From Fen-178 sp963722575 (GTDB lineage Bacteria > Acidobacteriota > Terriglobia > Bryobacterales > Bryobacteraceae), in NCBI GenBank assembly GCA_963722575.1, contig CAVRNR010000022.1, positions 1,488,001 through 1,552,000 on the forward strand: a stretch of 64,000 bases of DNA. Direction: 5' to 3'. A program made the translations under genes and the position numbers. Below are positions 48,177 to 56,247 of this stretch, one piece after another; position 1 is the stretch's first letter; every line of letters begins with the position of its first letter. The notes beneath the pieces are model-generated. The model ran no database searches. It worked only from the letters and a program-made list of their open reading frames with translations, and was not told the DNA's origin.

Positions 48177-48797
48177 TTATCCACCAGTCAGCCCCGAGCT
48201 GGACTGGTTGGGTTCCCATAAAGTTTCGGGCGCGCCCGTGACGTGGCTGGCCCACCGGCTGAAGACGAATAGCGCGTCGCTCAGCCGGTTCAGATAGCGC
48301 ACGGCCTCCGGCGGAACGGGCTCCACGCGGCCTAGAGCCACGGTGGCCCGTTCGGCGCGGCGGCAGACGGTGCGGCAAATGTGGAGTTCGGCGTTGAGCC
48401 GGCCGCCGCCCGGAAGCACGAACGAGCGCAGCGGCGGCAGCTCCGCGTTCACGCGGTCGATCTCGGATTCGAGTTGGGCCACATCGGCGTCCGTCACGCG
48501 CGCCTGCTTGGGATGCGCGTCTTCCGGCAGCGTCGCCAGAACGGATCCCAGATTGAACAGCTCGTGCTCGACCCGCAGCAGGATCGCCGCCAGCGGCAGC
48601 AGCCCCGCTTCCGCGGCCGTGACGCGCGCCGCGCCCAGGAACGAGTTCAACTCATCCACCGTGCCATAGGCTTCAATGCGCGCGCTGTCTTTGGGAACAC
48701 GCTGCCCGCCCGCCAGACTGGTCTCGCCCCGGTCGCCGCGCCGCGTGTAGACGCGATTGATCGCCAAGCGCGGTTCATCGAATGGTTGCTTGCTCAT
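48177..48797 (-). CDS. Cob(I)yrinic acid a,c-diamide adenosyltransferase, PduO type
   Basis: This 206-residue PduO-type ATP:cob(I)alamin adenosyltransferase has the ATP-binding RVYTRRGDRGETSLAGGQRV, then ARIEAYGTVDELNSFLGAAR, LPGGGRLNAELHICRTVCRR and the family end motif VRYLNRLSDALFVFSRWASH. It attaches the 5'-deoxyadenosyl ligand to reduced corrinoid in the cytoplasm. ATG 48797 overlaps the stop of the receptor gene (ATGA), the second gene of the riboswitch operon, so import and activation are coupled. Confidence 0.95.
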   Translation of the reverse strand: MSKQPFDEPRLAINRVYTRRGDRGETSLAGGQRVPKDSARIEAYGTVDELNSFLGAARVTAAEAGLLPLAAILLRVEHELFNLGSVLATLPEDAHPKQARVTDADVAQLESEIDRVNAELPPLRSFVLPGGGRLNAELHICRTVCRRAERATVALGRVEPVPPEAVRYLNRLSDALFVFSRWASHVTGAPETLWEPNQSSSGLTGG

Positions 48798-50971
48798 TGC
48801 CGCCCCTTGAATAGCGTCCATTTCATACCCGCCACGAAATTCAGCCGCAGGGAAGGATAGCCGAATACTTCCTCGTAATGCTGGTTCAGCGCGTTGCGCA
48901 GATTGCCGTAAGCCGTCAGGCCGCGGCCCAGCGCGTAGTTGATATTGATGCCCACGTTGGCGTAGCCGGGGTTCTGAAACAGGCCGTTAGTGGCGCCGAA
49001 CGTGGGCTCCACGTCGAGCACCGAACCGCGAAAATAGCCGGTGACGTCCGCCGTCGCCTTGCCGCGCGTAAACGTCGCCACCACCGCGCCCGAATTCGCC
49101 GGCCGGCGCAGCAGCTCCTGGCCCACCTGGAATGGGGCCGGCGCCAGATTCGCGGACCCGTTGAGCGAAAGGATCTCGCTCTTCAAGCGCGTGTACCAGC
49201 CGGTGACGAAGATCCATCGCGCCGGCCGCAGCTTGGCGGCAAACTCCGCGCCCTGTGCCCGCGAGTTGGCAAGATTGCCGGTCTGATAAAGACCCAACTG
49301 CGAGAGCGAGCCGCCCAGAGTCACGATCAGATCGTAGAAACGGTTATAGAAGTAAGTCCCGTCCAGCGCCAGCCGGTCGTGGAAGAGTTTCTGCTCCACG
49401 CCGGCGTCGAAGCTGCGCGTCCGTTCGGGCTTGAGAGCGGGGTTGTTGGTGTATGCCAGGTCGAACCCCGCCGGCGGCCGGATTCCCGTGCCAAAGGAGG
49501 AATGCCAGCGGGTCCGGCCCAGCACGTACGCCGCAGCCAGCTTGGGATTGGCCCTCGAAATGGTCTGCGCCGGGAAGAACGGCCGCGAGTATCCGTCCGT
49601 CGGGATGGACGCCGTGTGGATGAATTCGCCGCGCACGCCCGCACTCAGAAACAGGTGCCGGCCCACTTCCAGGCGGTTCTCGAGGTATACCGCGGTGTCG
49701 CGGCGGCGGATGGGAAACGTCTGATAATCGGCGTCCGTGATGTAGCTATTTTCAACCTCCTCCAGCCCGTCGGTCACGCCCACGGCGACGGTGTAGTGGC
49801 GCGAAACACTCACGATGGTGCGCGCCTCGCCTTGCGCACGGAGGTCGCGATTGAAGGAAATTCCGTACGGGCTCTGGTACCCGTTGTTATTCAAGAAGAA
49901 GGTCCCGAACACCTCCTCGCGGACGCGATCCCAGAGATCCGCCTGGTAGTGCGCCAGGTAATCCGAAAAGTTGTTCTTGCTGCGGCTGACGGTGTCGATG
50001 CCAGTGAACGTATCCTTGGGGTCGGAGCCCCAGGCGCCGGGCTCGCCGACCTGGTTGGAATCGAAATCGCCGTGCAGCGCGAGCATCTGCCGCCGGAAGT
50101 GCCGCGTGATGTTCAGCAACAGGTCTTCGTTGCGATAACCGCCGTTGGCGACGGGGCCATCCGTATCCAGGCGCGACGCCGAGGCCGCGATTCCGAAACC
50201 AGCCAGCAGGCCGGCGCCGGAGACGCCGAAGCGGCGCTCGAAGTTGCTGCCGCCCTCCGCCAGTATGTCGATGACGGGCGGCGAACCCGGCTGGCGCGTC
50301 ACGAAATTGATGACGCCGCTGTTGGCGTATGGCCCGTAGATGGCCGATTGCGGACCGCTAATCACCTCCACGCGGTCCAGCGCCTCGGCGGGAATGTGCG
50401 CGAAATCGAAGTTGCCGCCGAAGCTATTCACCGGCACGCCATCGATCTCCACCAGGTTGAAGGTGGGATATCCACCGCGGATGAATAGCCCGGCCACGCC
50501 CCCGGTGGCGCCCGTCTGGCTGAAGGCCAGGCCCGGCACTTCGCGCAGCAGGTCGATCGCCAGGGCCTGGTTGCGCTCGCGGATCTCCTGGCTCGAGACG
50601 ATGTTCACGCTGCCGCCTTGTTCACTCGCCGGAACATCGATGGCGGAACCGACCACGCGCACCGAATCGATTTGCGGCGCAATCTCGAGGCGCACGGAAA
50701 CTTCGGGTTCGAGCGGCAGCGTTTGGGTACTGAATCCGGGCGCGGTGACCACCAGCTTCGCGCCCACAGTTTCCGGGGTGTTCAGTTCGAAGGCGCCGCT
50801 GATCGAGGACGCCGTTTGCGCCTCCACTCCCACGCGGCCAACCACGGAAACCTGCGCGCCGGCCACGGGCGCTCCGGATGGATCGACAACCTGGCCTTTG
50901 ATTTCAGCGGCGGAAAGGCAGGCGGAAAAAAACAAGCAGAAGGCCGAAACGTTTGAGATTCTTCTTCGCAT
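48794..50971 (-). CDS. btuB: TonB-dependent receptor, BtuB-like vitamin B12 transporter
   Basis: This 725-residue outer-membrane receptor has a signal peptide (~1-21). A carboxypeptidase-regulatory-like beta domain follows (~24-100: AEIKGQVVDPSGAPVAGAQV). The plug domain has SQEIRERNQALAIDLLREVP, GGVAGLFIRGGYPTFNLVEI and VEVISGPQSAIYGPYANSGV. A 22-strand barrel ends in RLNFVAGMKWTLF. The cobalamin riboswitch directly upstream identifies the ligand class. A strong GGGAGGAG site precedes the ATG. It heads a probable six-gene operon down to hpt. Confidence 0.92.
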   Translation of the reverse strand: MRRRISNVSAFCLFFSACLSAAEIKGQVVDPSGAPVAGAQVSVVGRVGVEAQTASSISGAFELNTPETVGAKLVVTAPGFSTQTLPLEPEVSVRLEIAPQIDSVRVVGSAIDVPASEQGGSVNIVSSQEIRERNQALAIDLLREVPGLAFSQTGATGGVAGLFIRGGYPTFNLVEIDGVPVNSFGGNFDFAHIPAEALDRVEVISGPQSAIYGPYANSGVINFVTRQPGSPPVIDILAEGGSNFERRFGVSGAGLLAGFGIAASASRLDTDGPVANGGYRNEDLLLNITRHFRRQMLALHGDFDSNQVGEPGAWGSDPKDTFTGIDTVSRSKNNFSDYLAHYQADLWDRVREEVFGTFFLNNNGYQSPYGISFNRDLRAQGEARTIVSVSRHYTVAVGVTDGLEEVENSYITDADYQTFPIRRRDTAVYLENRLEVGRHLFLSAGVRGEFIHTASIPTDGYSRPFFPAQTISRANPKLAAAYVLGRTRWHSSFGTGIRPPAGFDLAYTNNPALKPERTRSFDAGVEQKLFHDRLALDGTYFYNRFYDLIVTLGGSLSQLGLYQTGNLANSRAQGAEFAAKLRPARWIFVTGWYTRLKSEILSLNGSANLAPAPFQVGQELLRRPANSGAVVATFTRGKATADVTGYFRGSVLDVEPTFGATNGLFQNPGYANVGININYALGRGLTAYGNLRNALNQHYEEVFGYPSLRLNFVAGMKWTLFKGRQ

Positions 50972-51009
50972 TTCAAGCTCCTCCCTCGAGAGCCCAATGT
51001 GTAGAATCC

Positions 51010-51158
51010 GCCGGCCGGTCTCCTGACTTGCGCATCTTGGAACCGATCGGCCTTCCCATTCCGTCGCCGGAACAGTGACTCGTTCGACCGGATCTCCGCG
51101 CTTACAGTAGCGGGGCTGTGCTGGAATTTCACCAGCTTCCCGTACACCAGCGGAAATT
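51010..51158 (-). promoter_or_regulatory. Cobalamin riboswitch (AdoCbl type)
   Basis: Reading the minus strand from ~51158, the conserved elements appear in order: GGGAAGCTGGTGAAATTCCA, then GCACAGCCCCGCTACTGTAA (core), GTCACTGTTCCGG, GGGAAGGCCG, and the B12-box end AGTCAGGAGACCGGCC. Between this and the btuB ATG lies CTCGAGGGAGGAGC, so the ribosome binding site could be sequestered when cobalamin binds. The riboswitch would turn off receptor synthesis, and probably the operon, when cobalamin is abundant. Confidence 0.95.
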
Positions 51159-51196
51159 CAACTACGATCCGAGTGTACACTAATTTCAGGAAGCCG

Positions 51197-52927
51197 ATGT
51201 GGACCTCAACCCACCGCCTCGCACGGATTGTATTAACCATCGCCATATCGGGATTGATCCTTCCCGTTAACGGCGCGGCCGCCAAGCCGGACAAGAAAAG
51301 GTCGCAGACCGAGTATCAGCGCGGGCTTCGCGCCGACGAAGCGGGGCGGCGCGACGAGGCCATTTCCGCGTACTCGGAGGCGATCCGCGCGGACGCCACC
51401 AACGCAGCGGCATGGCGCGCGCGCGGCAAGGACTACCTGGCCACGGGCGACCGCGACAAGGCCGCGGCCGATCTCGACGAGGCCATCAAGCTTCAGCCCG
51501 GCGACGCCGAATCGTACGCCGCCCGCGGCCAGCTCTTCACCGCCACCAATCAGCCCGACCGCGCCATCCACGACTACGACACCGCCATCGGCCTGAAACT
51601 CGAGCGTACGGACGTATATACCGCGCGCGGCAACGCCTACCTGGCGACGGCGAAGTATGACAAAGCCATCGAAGACTTCACGCAGGCCATTAAACTCCGG
51701 CTGGATAATCCGGAGCCGTATCTAGGTCGTGGAATGGCGCGCTCGGCGCTGCGGCAGTACCGCGACGCCATCGACGATTTCGACCGGTGTCTCAGCCTCA
51801 AGCCGAACGCCGAGGAGGCGCTGGTGGAGCGCGCTCTGGCCTACACCGGCGCCGGAGACGATGAGCGCGCCAATCAAGACCTTACCGCGGCGTTGAAACT
51901 CCAACCCGAGGATGTGCGCGCCTGGCGCGTGAGAGGCGCCGTGCGCGAACAGTTGGGTGACGACCAGGGAGCCGTGGCGGACTACAGCGAAGCCATCCAG
52001 CGCGATCCGAAGGACCCGCGGTTGTACCTGGCGCGCGGCGCGGTTTACGCGCGGCTGGAGCGCCCCCAGGATGCCTTGCGGGATCGCGATCGGGCGGTCG
52101 AGCTCGATCCCAGGAATCCCGCCGCCTACGTGGCGCGCGGCGGCTCGTACCATGCGCTCGGAGAACACGATAAGGGGCTGGCGGACCGCACTACGGCGAT
52201 CGGTTTGGATCCGGGATCGCCGTTGGGATGGACCGCGCGCGGCAACGCGTACTTCCTACTCGGACGTTACGACGAAGCACTGTCGGACTTGCTCCAGGCC
52301 CAGAAACTCGATCCCAACAACGTGGAAACGCGAGATCTGGCGGCGAAGGCTCAGGCGATAGTCAACGAACTCGTGCGTCGGGCGCGGGCCAAAGAGGCTG
52401 CGCCTGAGACCGCCACGTTGGTGCTGCCCGGCGCGCCGACACCCGCTCCGAAACCCGAGCCCGCGAAACCGGAACCCGCTTCCAAACCCGAGTCCCGGCC
52501 GGCGCGCCAGGCGGCCGCGCCGGCCAAGCCGCCTGCGCCGACAGCGGCTCCACGAGTTCCGCCGGCCCCACCGGCGCCGATGCCGGCCCCGCCCGCGAAA
52601 GCTCCCCCTGCCAGCGCCGCGGAGTATCAGGCGCGCGGCCGCAAGCTCCTTCAGGAAGATCGTTACCAGGAGGCCATCGAACAACTCACCGAGGCGCTCA
52701 AGTTGGATCCTGCGCTCTCGCTGGCTTACAATGCCCGTGGTTACGCGCACTTCCGGCTCAAGCAGTACCCGCAGGCGCTCGCGGATTTCGACCAGGCCAT
52801 CCGGCTGAATCCGTCCTACCTCAACGCCTATGTGAACCGCGGCTTTGCCCGCCGCGCCGCCGGCGACAAGGCCGGCGCCGACGCCGATCAGGCCAAAGCG
52901 CGGGAGCTGATGGCAGGCCGGAAGTGA
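51197..52927 (+). CDS. Secreted TPR-repeat protein with Pro/Ala-rich linker
   Basis: This 576-residue protein has a signal peptide (~5-28). About nine TPR units run to ~residue 390 (AISAYSEAIRADATNAAAWR, DPKDPRLYLARGAVYARLER, AYVARGGSYHALGEHDKGLA). A Pro/Ala/Lys linker (~400-470) follows, and three further TPRs end the protein (AIEQLTEALKLDPALSLAYN, ALADFDQAIRLNPSYLNAYV). It is probably a periplasmic scaffold. ATG 51197, with AGGA 8 nt upstream, fits the signal peptide better than the in-frame ATG 51173. It is divergent from the cobalamin riboswitch. Confidence 0.85.
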   Translation: MWTSTHRLARIVLTIAISGLILPVNGAAAKPDKKRSQTEYQRGLRADEAGRRDEAISAYSEAIRADATNAAAWRARGKDYLATGDRDKAAADLDEAIKLQPGDAESYAARGQLFTATNQPDRAIHDYDTAIGLKLERTDVYTARGNAYLATAKYDKAIEDFTQAIKLRLDNPEPYLGRGMARSALRQYRDAIDDFDRCLSLKPNAEEALVERALAYTGAGDDERANQDLTAALKLQPEDVRAWRVRGAVREQLGDDQGAVADYSEAIQRDPKDPRLYLARGAVYARLERPQDALRDRDRAVELDPRNPAAYVARGGSYHALGEHDKGLADRTTAIGLDPGSPLGWTARGNAYFLLGRYDEALSDLLQAQKLDPNNVETRDLAAKAQAIVNELVRRARAKEAAPETATLVLPGAPTPAPKPEPAKPEPASKPESRPARQAAAPAKPPAPTAAPRVPPAPPAPMPAPPAKAPPASAAEYQARGRKLLQEDRYQEAIEQLTEALKLDPALSLAYNARGYAHFRLKQYPQALADFDQAIRLNPSYLNAYVNRGFARRAAGDKAGADADQAKARELMAGRK

Positions 52928-52981
52928 ACGGTGAAGCCATCTGCTTCCGATATGACTTGTCAGTTTTCGGATGTTACGGAA

Positions 52982-55900
52982 TCATGGCTGACGAATCGGG
53001 GTCTTCGCCTCTAGTTGTGTCAACCGGGTACTCAGTGTGGCGGCCAGGGGCGCGTTTCCTTGCTGGGTGGCGAGGTCCGTTGCGCATTTCTCCAATTCGA
53101 CCGCCCTGTCGAAACGGCCGGTTTCGGCGTAGGCCGCGGCAAGGGTGGCGAGCAGCGCCGGATCGCGTCCGGAGGTGAGCTCTACGGCGTGCTCGGCGAG
53201 CGTGACGGCCTCGCTTCCGTTGCGAAGGGCGGCGTCGGCGCAGGTAGCCAGCACCCACGCGGTGTCGTTGAGCATCCGGAGATTGTCCGGGTCTTGGCGC
53301 AGCGCCTGCCGCCAGTCCGCCAGCGCCTGCGCTCTCTGGCCATTCATCATCAGCGCCGCGCCCAGATAGTAGCGCGCCTCCACCAAGCCGGGAGAGATTT
53401 CGAGCGCCCGCTCTAAATGCGGAATGCCTTCGGCGACGCGGTGGTCGTTGGCCAGCGCATAGCCGAGCTGGCTGTGCAGTTCCGCCGAACCGGGATTCCG
53501 CTCCAGCGCTTTTTCGAAGTGCGGGATGGCTTGGTCAAACCGCTGTCCGGCGGCGTAGGCGCGGCCCAGGTTGGCGTGTGCAGTCCAATTGGCGGGGTCA
53601 AGGGCGACCGCCCTCTCAAAGTGCGGAACCGCGTCGTCCGTCCGGCCCTTCTCGCCCAAAGCCATCCCCAGGTTGTTGTGGAGATCCGCTGTTTCCGGAC
53701 CGGCGGAGAGGGCTTTCTCCAGATGCGGAATGGCCTCGTCGAACTTGCCCTGGGCCAGCAGCGCGGACCCAAGATTGGCCTCCGCCCGTCCGTCGCCGGG
53801 GCTCAACTCGAGTGCCTTCCGGAAATGCACGATGGCTTCGTCGAACCTGCCCTGCCGCGCCAGCGCGGCGCCGAGGTTGTTGTGGGCGTCGGTGTACGCG
53901 GGATCGATCTCGATGGCTTTCCGGTAGTGGGCGAAGGCCTCGTCGAGACGGTTTGCCGCGGCTAGGGCGCTGGCGAGATTATTGTGCGCCTCTGCGTAAT
54001 CCGGGCGGATGGCGAGCGCGGCCTCGAACTGTCCGATGGCGTCGGCCGGGCGCCCTTGTCCCATCAGCACCGCGCCCAGGTTGTTGTGGGCGTCGGCGGA
54101 GGCGGGGTCGCCCTCCAGCGCTTGGCGGTACTGACCGATGGCTTCGTCCGGACGGCCTGCGCGGGCCAGCGCGTTCCCCAGATTGTCGTGCGCTTCGGGG
54201 TAATTGGGCTTGAGCGCGAGCGCTTGCCGGTACTGCGCAATCGCTTCCTCCAGCCTTCCTACTCCCGCCAGGCTCACGCCTAAGTTGTTGTGCGCGCGCG
54301 CATCGTCGGTACCCATCGCCAAGGCTTTGGTCCACTCCCCGATGGCGGCGGCGTGCTCGCCTTTCTTCGTCAGTGCCGCCGCCACGTCGAACTGGCGGTA
54401 GAAGTCGGCGGCCGGAACTGCGATGCGCTCGATGCCGTTGGGAGAGATGTTTACAAACTCCGGGATGTTGACGGCGCGGTTGGCGGCGGTCGAGTTATCG
54501 ATCAGGATGGCGGGGGAGTCCCGCCCCTCCGCGTCGATGTGAGTGAGGAACATCTGGGTATACGGCGAGCGGCTCTTGGAGGAGAACACCAGCCAGCGGC
54601 CGTTGGGGGAGAAACTGTGCCAGGAGTTCATCAAAGACGTATTCGAGCGCATGCGGCGTGCCTGCCCGCCCGCCGCCGGGACGATGTAGAGTTGGCTGTC
54701 GGGGCGCATCAATAGCCCGTTGCGCGCCTCCACGAAGACTATCCAGCGTCCGTCGGGCGAGATCTTCGGGAAGCTGTTGCTCATGCCGTTGTGGGAGGCG
54801 CCAGCGATGGCCTCGGGCTTGCCGCCTCTGCCGTCGTTGAAGGGGATGCGGTACAGATCGTACTGAATCTGGACTTCGGCGGGGTCGTTGGCGTAGGCGG
54901 CCATCTTGCCATTGGCCGGGAATGGATCTTTCGCCTCCGCGCGCGCGAACACCAGGTATTTGCCGTCGGGGCTCCAAACCGCGTTGGTCTGCACGTAGCG
55001 CGGGTCGTCGGCGCCGGGCAGCGGTTCGAGTTTGCGGGCCTCGCGGTCATACCAGACCAGGATGCCGCGCGTGGGATAAAAGACTTGGAGGAAGCGGTAG
55101 TCCTCGAAATTGGCGACGTAGTAGAAGTGAGGGCCCGGGGTGCCGGGTGGTTTGATGGTGGTGACCACGCGGCGGCCATCGGGTGAGACCTGGGACATAA
55201 AGCCCTCGCGGAGCTGGTTGCCCAATTCTCCGCGGAATGAGGTCCACGAAATTACGTCCTCATTGCGGATGGTCATCTTCTGTTGCACGGGCACCAGCGT
55301 ATAGAGGCTCTTGTCGTTCTCGGGACCGTCGAGGTCCATCCCCAGAGTCTTGCCGTTGCTGGAGAAGGAGTGGCAGTTGGCGCAGGTATGCATGTCTTCC
55401 AGCAGCACGCGGCTCCGCGTTTCAGCCACGTCGCGCAGGCGCCACGCGATCAGGGGGACGGCGCGGGTGTCGAGAGGTTTGATGACGCCCATTTCCGTCT
55501 TCGACGGCATCAGCGGCACGTCGCGGTAGAAGATGGGCGCGCCCACCGGGTCCGCCGAAGTATAGAGCAGCATGTGTCCGCGCGATACCGGCTGGCGGGC
55601 ATTCCCGGAGGCGAAGCCGCTGATGGTAACGGTAGCGGCGCCGGCAACCGACTGCTTCTTGATCGCCGCCCAGATGGCCGGATCGGGTATCCAGGTGCGG
55701 GCGGCGGCCTGCTGTGGCGTCAGTTTAGGGGGCTGATTGGTGGGCGCAACGCAGCGCGGGTCGATCTCGCCGATGTGCATCCGCTCCCCCTTTGCGGCCA
55801 CGTGGATGGCAGCGGAACCGTCGGCGAACGATACGTCGATCTGCCAGGAGACGGCGCCCGGAGCGGCGTCGCGCCAGAGGAACGTTGGGGCGGCCATGTC

Positions 55901-56026
55901 GGGCGGAAAGATCGACCCGCCGGCCGGATAGTCGATGACGATGGGGGCGGTCCCGTTCTGCGCGCAGGCAGACGCCACACCGAACCCGGCCAGAAGTAGT
56001 GCCCGGAGTAGAGGCCACTTCACCAT
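52982..56026 (-). CDS. Large secreted protein: PD40/TolB-like propeller with CXXCH haem site and TPR repeats
   Basis: This 1014-residue protein has a signal peptide (~1-22). The N-terminal ~540 residues contain propeller-type motifs (QVSPDGRRVVTTIKPPGTPG, WSPDGKYLVFARAEAKDPF, FPKISPDGRWIVFVEARNGL, SFSPNGRWLVFSSKSRSPY). A CANCHSFS haem-c attachment motif lies near residue 212, followed by GKTLGMDLDG. From ~545 to 1000 at least eleven TPR units follow (AIAQYRQALALKPNYPEAHD, EAIPHLEKALSAGPETADLH). It would act in the periplasm, possibly coupling a haem to protein assembly. It is convergent with the TPR gene at 51197 (54-bp gap). Confidence 0.88.
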   Translation of the reverse strand: MVKWPLLRALLLAGFGVASACAQNGTAPIVIDYPAGGSIFPPDMAAPTFLWRDAAPGAVSWQIDVSFADGSAAIHVAAKGERMHIGEIDPRCVAPTNQPPKLTPQQAAARTWIPDPAIWAAIKKQSVAGAATVTISGFASGNARQPVSRGHMLLYTSADPVGAPIFYRDVPLMPSKTEMGVIKPLDTRAVPLIAWRLRDVAETRSRVLLEDMHTCANCHSFSSNGKTLGMDLDGPENDKSLYTLVPVQQKMTIRNEDVISWTSFRGELGNQLREGFMSQVSPDGRRVVTTIKPPGTPGPHFYYVANFEDYRFLQVFYPTRGILVWYDREARKLEPLPGADDPRYVQTNAVWSPDGKYLVFARAEAKDPFPANGKMAAYANDPAEVQIQYDLYRIPFNDGRGGKPEAIAGASHNGMSNSFPKISPDGRWIVFVEARNGLLMRPDSQLYIVPAAGGQARRMRSNTSLMNSWHSFSPNGRWLVFSSKSRSPYTQMFLTHIDAEGRDSPAILIDNSTAANRAVNIPEFVNISPNGIERIAVPAADFYRQFDVAAALTKKGEHAAAIGEWTKALAMGTDDARAHNNLGVSLAGVGRLEEAIAQYRQALALKPNYPEAHDNLGNALARAGRPDEAIGQYRQALEGDPASADAHNNLGAVLMGQGRPADAIGQFEAALAIRPDYAEAHNNLASALAAANRLDEAFAHYRKAIEIDPAYTDAHNNLGAALARQGRFDEAIVHFRKALELSPGDGRAEANLGSALLAQGKFDEAIPHLEKALSAGPETADLHNNLGMALGEKGRTDDAVPHFERAVALDPANWTAHANLGRAYAAGQRFDQAIPHFEKALERNPGSAELHSQLGYALANDHRVAEGIPHLERALEISPGLVEARYYLGAALMMNGQRAQALADWRQALRQDPDNLRMLNDTAWVLATCADAALRNGSEAVTLAEHAVELTSGRDPALLATLAAAYAETGRFDRAVELEKCATDLATQQGNAPLAATLSTRLTQLEAKTPIRQP

Positions 56027-56167
56027 GGGCTCGGCTATCAGAGTATCACATCCTCTGCATCAACTGCGGCTCTCAGCTTGGCCTGCTGCTGTATAATGCA
56101 TACTGCATCAGTTAAGCCGAAATGAAGCGGCCAAACTTGTTTGATGACAGAGCACTTACGCTGAGAT

Positions 56168-56198
56168 CTGGCCCAAACAGATTGGGCCGGTTATTTTT
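56168..56198 (+). terminator. Intrinsic terminator in the spacer before the Oar-like gene
   Basis: CTGGCCCAA (56168-56176) pairs with TTGGGCCGG (56182-56190) around ACAGA, followed by TTATTTTT. No upstream plus-strand gene exists to be terminated; a perfect TATAAT at 56092-56097 lies 70 bp upstream (see findings). Confidence 0.75.
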
Positions 56199-56211
56199 GT
56201 GAACTTTCTCC

Positions 56212-56240
56212 TTGACACCGGTGTTTTCAGGTGCTATTGT
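56212..56240 (+). promoter_or_regulatory. Strong sigma70 promoter for a leaderless Oar-like mRNA
   Basis: TTGACA (56212-56217) and TATTGT (56235-56240) have exact 17-bp spacing, with TG at the extended -10 position. The ATG at 56248 lies 7 nt after the -10, so transcription should start at or within a base or two of the start codon. There is no room for a ribosome binding site. Confidence 0.7.
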
Positions 56241-56247
56241 CCCGAAC

